Origin: Gossypium raimondii
Lineage: Eukaryota; Streptophyta; Magnoliopsida; Malvales; Malvaceae
Length of the DNA: 64,000 nt
Direction of reading: 5' to 3'
NCBI RefSeq assembly: GCF_025698545.1
Contig: NC_068569.1
Span: forward strand, 1,860,001 to 1,924,000
Below the pieces are notes generated by a model, which saw nothing but the letters and a program-made list of their open reading frames with translations, searched no databases and was not told the origin of the DNA. The position numbers and the translations under genes are program-made. Shown here one piece after another: positions 49,683 through 64,000 of the stretch (within the stretch, counting starts at the first letter, position 1; each line of letters begins with the position of its first letter).

Positions 49683-51582
49683 GGTTGGTTTCTTGGTAGG
49701 AACAGTTTCCCCAGAAACAAACAAAAATAAAAGAAGTACCAAGTTAACCGCCTTATCTCCGAGTCGTGTTCGTCTCGGCTAGGACGGCCTGCACTCAGCC
49801 CCTAAATACCCAATGGCCACAATTTTAACATCTGTAGGCTCAGCATCTCTATCAACTTTTATGGGTCTATATTATCTAATGGGTGGTCCAATCCACTTGT
49901 TGATTTAGTGCCATTTTAGATTCACCTTTCGTCCCAAATGAAGCTTAAATTGGACTCAGAGTTGACCCCAAAAATTGGGCTCAGAATGTTAGACTAGTTT
50001 TAACCAAATTCAACTTTTAGTTTTTAGAGTGATAGGTATATATTATTTATTTATTAGTTTTAAATATTAATTAAAAGCATATGATAGTTTCATAACTTCC
50101 CATACAGAATTAAAATAATTCACTAAACTTCATAATAAGAGGAAATGTATGAAAATGTCAACATTGGCTATTTTGAATACATCCACTTATAGTTTTTTTT
50201 CTTTCATATTCATTTTACTATATCTTATAATTATTTTTTCCGATTATATCGTCTTCAAAGTTTGAACTTGTATTTTTCATTGAGTATGTAATATGTTTTA
50301 TCATTATACCTAACACTTATTAATACCACAAATCATGTTATCTACCATTTGCAATAGGACATGTTATGCCCATTAAATTCCTATATGCCATAAGAAAAGG
50401 GTTTAAATCCCACCGAGTACAAATTTTGAATTTGTATCAAGTGAATGCGGTCTCACTCCATGAACCTAATGAAGCTATGTGTGAAGGTGAAAAATAGGAT
50501 TTAATAATAAAACTGAGTATAGACACTTCAAACCTAATTTTAGACCCATTGAAGAGATTTATCGTCTTTTGACAAATAACAATTCAAAGACTTCTCCTAA
50601 TAAGTCAAAACACCCTTAAAAAAGAGTTAAATTGATGTCTGGTGAATTTATAATGAAACAAAAATGAATTATTAAAATAAATTGCAGTTTAATCCCTAAT
50701 ACATACTTCAACTTTTAATTTTTCTTTTAAATGAAAAGTAGTTTAGGCAAGTTATGAAACTTTGGGTTATTTATAACAGATCTTATTTATCAAAGACATT
50801 GAGTGTCATTTATTTGTTAGGGTTTGATTGGTATAACTCTAAAATAAAAATATATTTTAATAAAAACAAAATATTTTTATAATAAAATAAAATCTATTTA
50901 ATCTTTAGAAAATTCAATAACATTCATTTGTTTCATTCATCATTAACATGAGCTCGAAACCTTTTACATAATTAAACTCCAAATAATATATTCCATTAAG
51001 AAAAAAATTAACCATACAATTGAACTCCACATAAAAACATGGCTGTAATGAAATTTCTTTAAGGTTTGAAAAAAAAAGAGAATAATTTTCTTTTAAAGGT
51101 AAACGCCACCATATTATAATTCAATTAACCCGTTGGATTAGGGTTGTGTAAGATTAAAAAGAAAAAAGAAATGATCAATAATAGCAGCAAACTTTAGTCA
51201 TAGCCATGATGATTTGGTAATAACTAATATCCCTAAACAGGAATGGAAATAATATATCTGTTTGAATAAAAAGAAAAAAAAACAACTACTAAATTTCTAA
51301 CTTCTTTTTGCAATGTCAGATGCATTATTGGAATGCCAGAGAAGAAAAAGAAACAAAACCATTAAGCTTTGTTTTCTGCTGTAAACAGCTTTTTCAAGAA
51401 CACCACAACACAGTCAACAAACAAATGAATCCAAGAGAACCTTTGTGCTAAAAAAAAAAACCAATGAGAAAGTAGGAATTTTAGTTACCAATGGTTGTTA
51501 GAATTTTGAAAACATTTGAGAAAACGGTACAAAAAGCTTAAAATAAAGGTTCCCTGGCTAGTTTTGAGCTTTGACAGAAACC

Positions 51583-52371
51583 CTAATCACCATGAAGGAG
51601 AAGTGCATGGAGAACTTGATGAAGATGATGAAAGACCATTATTACACTATTAGAATCACTGCCCGAAGTGACTAAAGACCTAGCATCTCTAAGAGAAACA
51701 GGACAAGCCTGAGCTGGGAGATTCTTCATTGGACTCGAAGATGTCATCCAAGGCTCAGCCTTCTCATCATCCCCTGAAGAACCGTTGTTTCCTAGACCTC
51801 TCAAACGGAGTACCTGGCATGCTGCAGCCAACATCATTGCTGTAAATAGGATTCGATATGTAAGCAAAATTATCCACACCATGACCAGGAATAGTACCGT
51901 TAGCTTTTCTTTACAATTAGTAGTAGTTCCAGTGCCAATTCGTGTTGAGATTTCTTGAACAGGGTTAGGGGAAGTCGCCAAGGACGTTGATGGAGATACC
52001 AGAGATAAGATACCAAATTGATGAGGGGGCTTGTGTTTGGTTCTTGGGCAAAGATTTCAAAAACTTGAGGATGTAAAGGGAGAACAGCAGGGAAAAGGAA
52101 GTTCCTTGGTGCATGAATAACTCCTTGTGCATAGAAGCTACTAAGGGGACTGGTTGATTGAGTTTGGTTATCAAGAGGAGGAAAGGAAGAAGCAGTATTT
52201 GTAGGGGTGAGGGCACCAGTTGCAGTGTTGGTAATGATAGGGCTGGCAGCAGAGTGTATACGCTGACACCGCCAGTGGAGTAAGACAAAAGCAATAGAGC
52301 TTAGCTAGCAGTACTACGATTAAAGCTAATACAATGGCCAGGCTAACCACCATTATCAGTGTCGCACCCAT
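51583..52371 (-). pseudogene. One-TM protein locus, copy B (frame breaks)
   Basis: Starts at ATG 52371 with MGATLIMVVSLAIVLALIVV and follows the same frame path as copy A: the TM frame runs to a stop after CFFLSSS, the middle part (SSFYAQGVIHAPRNFLFPAV) is in another frame, and the tail (ATSPNPVQEISTRIGTGT) is back in the first. It has additional lesions relative to copy A: one A fewer in the AAAGAAAA run near 51905, a deletion near 51795, and a two-base insertion near 51645 that replaces the SGSPCSSPSW-type end by an unrelated tail. Copy B is therefore more damaged than copy A. Confidence 0.6.
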
Positions 52372-52379
52372 TTTACTTT

Positions 52380-53770
52380 CTCTTAGCTCTTTTCCTTTAA
52401 CTTCTTTGGAGAGGACCGACAGAGTGGGAAAGCTTCCTTTTTTGGCGGCAACAGTAGGTGGCGAATCTCGTGAGAATGCGTAAGCAACTCTTCGGTTCTT
52501 CAATGGTTGGGTGCTTTCTGTGTTGTCTTTTCTCTCTGGAATTCAAGTTCATAGAGGTCATTTAGTAACCGCAGCTATAGCTTGATACATAGAGCAAGGT
52601 ACAACCCACAAAAGTATCATGGCCAATACGCCCAATTCAGAATTTTTCCTGCTCAGTTCTCAGTCATTTGTTCTGAGTGACAACATCTCAATCTCAATCT
52701 TAAAGCATAACTGCAGATTTGCATGAGGACATCCATTTGACATCAACTCTGGCAGGCATGGAATTCGCAGAAACAAAGTGATTTTCTCGAGCTGAAGGAT
52801 GAATCACTGGAATCAAGCCCCCAAAAAGAGCTGTTGAGTATTATTATTCCGGTTGTTTTGCTGGGCGTGCAAACGAGTGCAACTGACAGACCTACCAGAA
52901 GTTATGTCTTCACTTACAACTGATTTTACATTTCTATAAGAACCAAAATTAATCTGCATGTGATGCTATTAAAAGTCATCTATATCCATAATGGTGCAGT
53001 CATGAATTATGCTTTTTTCCTCCCAAATTTCAAGATAATTATGTGCTTTGATATTCACACTGTACAGAAAAATCATATCATGTGGTATTTCTTCAATGTG
53101 CCTTTTGAGAGATGATGAAGTTGAATGCTGCTAAGTTTATCCTTGTTGTGTTTATCAATTCCAAATATAGAAATGGCATTTTAATTGTATAACTCTATAT
53201 GAAGCCTCAGAAGTCTGATCAAATGCTTAATGAAAAAACCAGTCTAGCGATTTGCATAACTGGAATCCTATGATTCACATTATAGATGCATGAGAAGCAG
53301 TTTTAAAGTCAGAATGCGAATAAACACCATTCCTTGTATATCTCATTGAATTTCATCCATGAACTCTTAACCCTTTCGTTGTATTATTGCACTTAAATTT
53401 TCAAACTTGGAATTTGACAACATTGAATTTCATGTTATCAATAAATTCTAGTCCCGCAAACAAATGAACAAGAACATAACAACTAAGAACAAGGTATTCG
53501 AAAGCAACTAGTATAATCATATAAGAAAGACTTACGGATTACAACACTCTAAAACAGGAACTTGGACCTAAGTTTCCCTATATTAACCTAACAAGGCAAT
53601 AAAATCCCAAGAAGATGCCTGCACAATCCCCTCAACTCAAATATGGTTATACCACTCAACTCCATGTTCTAAAATGGATGACTGTGACATCTTATCTACT
53701 CCATCTATTATAAGGACATAAGCAAAGTGGTAACCACCATTGAATATTAAAAACAGCAAAATTGAAGTAG
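52380..53770. other. Duplicated non-coding spacer, copy B
   Basis: Counterpart of 47690-48980 with about 100 extra bases at 52941-53050. No additional gene seen. Confidence 0.55.
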
Positions 53771-53785
53771 CAGCAAAAATACTAA

Positions 53786-54475
53786 CTATTGTTTCTCAGG
53801 GTTGTCAGGTTCTTCCTTTTCAGGATCTTCCTCCTCTTCCTCTTTCTTTTCTTCCTCTTCTTCATCTTCTTCAGGGGGATCATATGGCATTGGTGGTGGT
53901 AATGGTGTTTTCATAGGGCTGAATTGAGGGAATATGTCAGGTCTGCGTCCAGGTTTAGGCCTCTCCCACTCCTGCCATGTGAACCAAGGTGCTCATGTTT
54001 AATCACACTGTCTTGAAGAAACAAAATTCCAAACAAAAAAAAACCAAGATTGAATTATCTAAACAGTACCCATCAACCAAACAAAACTACCCCAACAGAA
54101 TACTACTGCATAAAATTAAACCCATCTCGTAAAAATCTTGCTGAGGCTTTTTCTTCATTCACAAAGTTAAAAACAAATATCATATCACTAATTTGGAAAT
54201 TCCCTGTCCTGTTAACAAGGCAATTTAAAGCTACTTATAGCTGAATAAACAGAGCATGAACTTACAATGGGAAAATCGAGGGGATTGCGACGAGTCAATT
54301 TTTCTTCCTCGGGAGCCATACAAACCACCTGCAGCCTCTTTCTCGTCGTCAGTTGATGGGATTTAGAAATGGAGACGACGAGGGAGCATCTGCAACGGCG
54401 TATACTGGAAGTGGATGAACCCGGCTTTAGGGTTTTGGAAGGCGGCAATAAGGATAGGCAAATGGATGATGCCAT
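53786..54475 (-). CDS. Small plastid-type protein with acidic tail, copy B
   Basis: Tandem twin of the gene at 48992-49682, with the same two-exon structure (54266-54475 and 53786-53971) and splice sites, giving 131 aa. It differs by a three-base deletion in the acidic tail (one Glu fewer) and a few substitutions, most in the transit peptide (for example Ala to Lys in PSKTL[A/K]PG, Phe to Ile in VVS[F/I]SKSH, Met to Thr in LT[M/T]RKR). The mature core is unchanged as far as I can read. The open frame has survived in both copies, unlike the neighbouring TM locus, which suggests both may be functional. Confidence 0.8.
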
Positions 54476-54867
54476 GGTTGGTTTCTTGGTGGGAACAGTT
54501 TCCGCAGAAACAAACAAAAATAAAAGAAGTACCAAGTTAACTGCCTTATCTCCGAGTCGTATTCGTCTTGGCTAGGTCGGCCTGCACTCAGCCCCTAAAT
54601 CCCCAATGGCCACAATTCTAACATCTGTAAGTTCAGCATCTCTTTCAGCGTTTATGGGTCTGTGACTCTGTGTTTTCTCATGGGTTGCCCAATCCACTTG
54701 TTGATTTATAATTCTTTCTTAAGGTCGTTTAGGATTTACTGCCATTTTAGATTCACCTTTCGTCCCAAATGAAGCTTAAATTGGACTCAGAATTGACCCC
54801 AATAAATGGGCTCAGAGTATTAGACTAGTTTTAACCAAATTCAACTTTTAGTTTTTAGAGTCAACAT

Positions 54868-55307
54868 TAGAGGTGGTCATGGGCCGGGCCCATAAAAATT
54901 TTTGGCCCGGCCCAAAATATGGGTCTAAGATTTGCCCAGGCCCGGCCCGAGAAATATAAGCCCGGGCCCGGCCTGGCCCGGCCCATTTTTATTTTAAAAA
55001 TTTTAAAAAATTAAAAAAAAGTATTTTAAAAATATTTTAAAATTAAAAAATTAAAAAAAAGTATTTTAAAATTAAAAAAAATTAAAAAAGTATGTAAAAA
55101 ATATTTTAAATTTTAAAAATAAATATATTTATTATATCGGGCCGGGCCGGGCCGAAAAAGTGGTACCCGAGGCCCGCACCGTTTTCTAAACGGGCCTTAT
55201 TTTTTTGCCCAAGCCCATATTTCGGGCCTATATTTTTACTCAAACCCTCCCATATTTTGGGCGGGCCGTCAGACCGGGCCGGGCCGCCCGACCCATGAGC
55301 ACCTCTA
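54868..55307. mobile_element. hAT-type MITE, GGGCC-rich, copy 2
   Basis: A 440-bp element starting TAGAGGTGGTCATGGGCCGG and ending CCCATGAGCACCTCTA, with a perfect 8-bp target duplication GTCAACAT (54860-54867, 55308-55315). Same family as 1291-1709: same ends, GGCCCGGCCC palindromes towards both ends and an A/T-rich centre. Copy A of the segmental duplication has no element at the matching place (about 50030), so this insertion is specific to copy B. Confidence 0.92.
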
Positions 55308-56739
55308 GTCAACATTTGTAATCAATTATTATTTGATAGGTTTTTTAACGATAATTAAAAATTCATCACATATTTAATTTATTTACTATTATTTTAAATA
55401 TTAATTAATAAGCTTGATAACTTCACTCACAAAATTAAAATAATTCACTAAACTTCGTAATAAAAGAAAATGTATGGAAATGACATCATTGGATATCGTG
55501 AACATAACCACCAATTATGTTTTTTCTTACAACTCATGTTTGGAATTTGTGATTTCTTGCTTCCGACAATGTCGTTTTTAAAGTTCAAATTTGCGTCTTT
55601 CATTGAAAATGTCATTTATCTCATTATTACACTCAACATTTATAGATACCACGAATCATGTAATTTACAATTGCAATAGGATATATTATGTTCATTAAAC
55701 TCCTATATGCTAAAGGACATGAGTTTCAATTCCCACCAAATACAAATTCTGAATTTTAGTAGGTGAATGCACTCTCAGTCCATGAACTTGATGAGGCTCT
55801 GCATGAAGGCGACAAATAAAATCCAATAATAGAAACCAAACATAGACACCTCGAGCTTGGTTTTATACTCATTGAGGAGGTCAATTGTCTCTTGACATAT
55901 AACAATTCAAAGACTTTTCCTAATAAGTCAAAACAATTTTTTTTGTTGATATGTTTATAATCAGGCCAGTTCTTGACATTTTTGAGACCTTAGGTGAAAT
56001 AATAAATTGAGCTAATTTTTAAAAATTATAAAATGTAATGTAATAAAAGCTGAAATTTTCTTAGGACTCTAAGAGATGAAGCATTTATGGTGAAAAATTA
56101 AAAATCTTAGATATTTAATTAATTAATTTTAGTCTTTTTTTTTCACACATTAAAAGTTGAAAAAAATTGGTCCTTTCTAACTAGACCGAACGATTATATT
56201 CTCAAATAACCTTTAGAATCACCGTGACTTTATGATGAAACAAAATAAATTATTAAAATAAAATGAAGATTAATGTTAGAGACATACTTCAACATTTAAT
56301 TTTTCTCTTGAATTAAAAGCAGCCAAGGCAAATTATGAAACTTTAGACTACTCAAGACCTTGGATCAATCTTTGTTAGGTTATTTATAACAGATCCCGTT
56401 CATCAAAGACATTGAGTGTGATTTATTTGTTAGGGTTTTATTGGTATAACTATGAAAATAAAAATCTATTTAATCTTTAGAAAATTCAATGACATTCAAT
56501 TGTTTCATTCATCATTAACATGAGCTCGAAGACTTTTACATAATTATTCTATTTTCAATACAACTCTACATAAAAACAAGGCAGTAATGAAAATTCTGTA
56601 AAGTTAGAAAAAGAAAATGAGAATAATTTTCTTTAAAAGGTAAATGCCACTATATTACAATTTAAATAACCCGTTGGATTACTAATATCCATAAACAGGA
56701 ATGGAAATGATATATCACTGTTTGAATATAAAAAAATGA

Positions 56740-58280
56740 AAAAAAAAGTCACCGACAAAATTAAATTCAAATTCAGGCTTCCCTCCCAAACCTATTTGTA
56801 GTAAGTCCCCCGTTAAAATTAATCTCTTATTTTATTAATAAAAAATTAAATTAAATTCAAACTTTCGCTCCCTCCAATCTTATTTTTTGGGTGTTAGTCG
56901 TTCATTTATTCCAAAAAGTATACAGCATTTCATTAATGGCCAGTTGACCAACCAAAATTTGAAGCAGCCTGCCCACTCATCTCAATCCTAACCTTAGCAA
57001 TTTAAAAGGTCCACAAATATATTTTATATGTCGAAATCGAAATCAAGTATCTTAACATAAATCATCTAAAGTAGAAAGGTAAGGTAGTCGGCATTTAATA
57101 ATAAAATATCAAGGTCCACAATCCGCTGAAGCGTCCTACAAGGTCTCGACAACGACAATCCACTCCCACACTGCGCTTTAGGCTTTTACCAATCCAACAA
57201 AGCCGCTTTGGTCTCTGCTGTTCAGTGCAGTCCCCCCTGCCTGCCTGCATTTTTAAATTTTAAAAGCAAAGCCACTTCTCTCACGCGCTGTTTTCACTTC
57301 ACTGCTCCTTGCGTTCAAATTTTAAAATAATAATGCTTTGTGTTTTATAGGTTAAATAATTTTTTAGGATACGTAATATATGCATTTAGTTTATGTTTAT
57401 TTTAATTACATTTAAAGGTTTCAAATATACTATAAGTCTTTATACTATTTATAAATTTTAAATTTAATCCTTATACTTTTATGTTAAATAATTTAATTTT
57501 TTATTTTTATATTTTAAAATTTAGGTATAATTGCTAGCATTATTTTTATTTTTTGTGTGACATTTTGAAATAAAAATACTTATTTAGTAGAAATGTAATT
57601 AAAAAGACATTTATAATGAACTGAATTTAACAAAATAATTTTAACAGTGAGTTGAATTTAAATTTTAAAATCATAAAAGAAAAGAGACTAAATTCCTATA
57701 AATAAAAATACAAAACTAAATTCTAAATTTAAAAAATTAAAACTTCTAACAACTTTAACCCATTTAAAATTATTTATAATAAATTTGATCCTAAACTTTT
57801 AGGATTTTTATATTGGGCTTAATATTTAATGAATTTTATTTTTAATTTATATAATTAGAAAATCGTGTCACGTTAATTATGAAAAATATGTGTGGAATAG
57901 TACATAAGTTGCCTATTCTATATCTAAGTTAATATTATAATTGAATTGCTAATAACATAAAAGACTAGCGTGACAGATGCTGAGTTTATCCAAATTGATG
58001 GGACAAATTTAAGAAAAAAATAAATGTAAAATTGAAAAAATATAAAGATTAAGGATTAAAATTTGAATTATGCCTATTCTTTTTATAAATATGCTTAATT
58101 TTCATATGGGGTTACTTAAAATAAGCAATTCCAGAAGAAATCAGTAAGTAAAGGATTATCCTTCGAATTTAACCTATTTTATATTGCCGTGTTTTCCTTT
58201 TTTTTTTTCTTCGCGTGTTGTACACGCGCCACTCCTCCTCGAGACTCGCCCCTTTAATTTTGAAAACGAGTATATTATGA
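56740..58280. other. Intergenic DNA / kinesin promoter region
   Basis: AT-rich with no gene. The stretch 57400-57800 resembles common AT-rich dispersed repeats (tactataagtctttatactat...). The pyrimidine-rich tract from about 58400 is probably the kinesin 5' leader. Confidence 0.5.
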
Positions 58281-58514
58281 GCTATGATTATACACATTCT
58301 CTCTCTTTTCAAATTTAGTACTGGTAATTTGAATAACTTTGAAAGAGCAAGTGAAAAGAAGAAAGCTTCAAAACAACAACACACCAACCACCACTTGTAT
58401 TTACTTTGTTTGTCTTCTCTAGTTTTTGCTTTCCCTTTCTCTCTTCATTTTTCCTTTATTTGCTTTCGATTGTGAAACAAGCTCTGCGGAGTTATTGCAG
58501 ACCGGCCAGTGAAA

Positions 58515-63556
<5,042 letters not shown>

Positions 63557-63559
63557 TAA

Positions 63560-64000
63560 ACCGGTTAATGAAGCTGGTGAAACCCATTGATATACTGTGG
63601 AGTTCAGCCTGGGTGTGGACTTAGACCTGCCTTTGATTTGATTGTTTCTTCTTTGATGCTGTGGCTTTCTTCCTCCATTTTTGATGCTTCAGGTTAGTTT
63701 ACTGTTGTGACTCCATATTATAAATATATGCATTGCTCCTCCCTTCGTTATAAATAAAATGTGTGAAATTTATTCAGCAGAATAATATTATTGTTAATGA
63801 TAAAAAAAAAAAACACCTTGTTTTTGTGTTTCAACTTTCAAGCTTGTTTTGGACCGGGTATAGCTTTTATTTATACGCCATCTCTCATTTAATTTTGGTT
63901 ATATTGCATTGCTTTGTTGATTTTAAATATCAAAATGCACTGAATTCATTTTAGATTAAAATATGTTTTAAGTTTTATACTCTTTATATATTTAGAATTT
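63560..64000. other. Kinesin 3' UTR and downstream DNA
   Basis: Immediately after the stop codon comes untranslated sequence with an aataaa-type signal around 63754, then AT-rich DNA to the window edge. No other gene. Confidence 0.55.

Larger units (their letters stand above)
46614..51282. repeat. Tandem segmental duplication, copy A
   Basis: About 4.7 kb that recurs immediately downstream as copy B, in the same orientation. Matching landmarks: ttctaacttctttttgcaat (46624 / 51296), the TM-protein locus, ctcagttctcagtcatttgt (47969 / 52652), the acidic plastid-protein gene, aacccgttggatta (51127 / 56667) and aatatcc.taaacaggaatgg (51224 / 56685). Copies are nearly identical over kilobases with scattered substitutions and indels. 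Copy A lacks a block of about 100 bp present in B at about 52941-53050 and lacks the MITE. The right border falls in a poly-A-rich tract near 51275-51285. Confidence 0.93.
51283..56738. repeat. Tandem segmental duplication, copy B
   Basis: About 5.45 kb directly following copy A in the same orientation, carrying the same two loci and flanks. The extra length comes mainly from the 440-bp MITE plus 8-bp duplication at 54868-55315 and a block at about 52941-53050. Similarity fades after 56738, where copy B runs into unrelated DNA (aaagtcaccgacaaaatt). Confidence 0.92.

Noticed and set aside
49474-49782. 102-codon plus-strand frame (and its twin near 54369)
   Set aside because: Antisense to exon 1 of the plastid-protein genes; the sense strand has the spliced gene with good sites.

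Overview
This is a plant nuclear genomic window: AT-rich intergenic DNA, GT-AG introns, transposon-derived repeats and typical angiosperm proteins. The style of the repeats (GGGCC-rich MITEs; solo LTRs beginning TGTAACA and ending GGTGTTACA; LTRs full of CACACGGGCGTGTG palindromes) together with the protein sequences suggests a eudicot close to cotton (Gossypium, Malvaceae). That assignment is inference; no database was searched.

Layout. 1-14.6 kb is repeat-dominated: a hAT-type MITE (1291-1709), a 2.65-kb solo LTR (5889-8540) next to a dead MuDR-type transposase (about 8550-9150), a short LTR remnant (11935-12295) within a degenerate repeat, and a 1.04-kb Mutator-like element with long inverted ends (13018-14061). 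14.7-32 kb holds three minus-strand genes: a GNOM-like ARF-GEF closest to GNL2 (2 exons, 1360 aa), a cytosolic aldehyde dehydrogenase of the ALDH2C4 type (9 exons, 504 aa) and a MUT9-like/HD16-type casein-kinase-1-like kinase (18 exons, 690 aa). 33-43.6 kb is sparse, with a second solo LTR (34926-37878), an arabinogalactan-peptide gene (39066-39251) and a foldback repeat. A Rab5-type GTPase gene (7 exons, 200 aa) follows on the plus strand at 43756-45193.

The most striking structure is a direct tandem segmental duplication at about 46.6-56.7 kb. Each copy carries the same two minus-strand loci: a one-TM-segment protein gene with shifted reading frames (probably a pseudogene) and an intact two-exon gene for a small plastid-type protein with an acidic tail. 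Only the second copy has a hAT MITE with a perfect 8-bp target duplication. The window ends with a kinesin-13 gene (12 exons, 709 aa, KIN-13B-like) on the plus strand.

The genes are independent transcription units, not an operon or cluster. They cover endomembrane traffic (ARF-GEF, Rab5), phenylpropanoid or aldehyde metabolism (ALDH), nuclear/light signalling (MLK kinase), cell-surface glycoprotein (AG peptide) and microtubule depolymerisation (kinesin-13). All exon joins were worked out by hand from GT-AG sites; the lengths sum in frame for all six complete multi-exon genes. I found no credible sign of a novel multi-gene system. The points worth following are the tandem duplication, the frame pattern in its TM gene, the duplicated last exon of the kinase gene and the cleanly bordered mobile elements.
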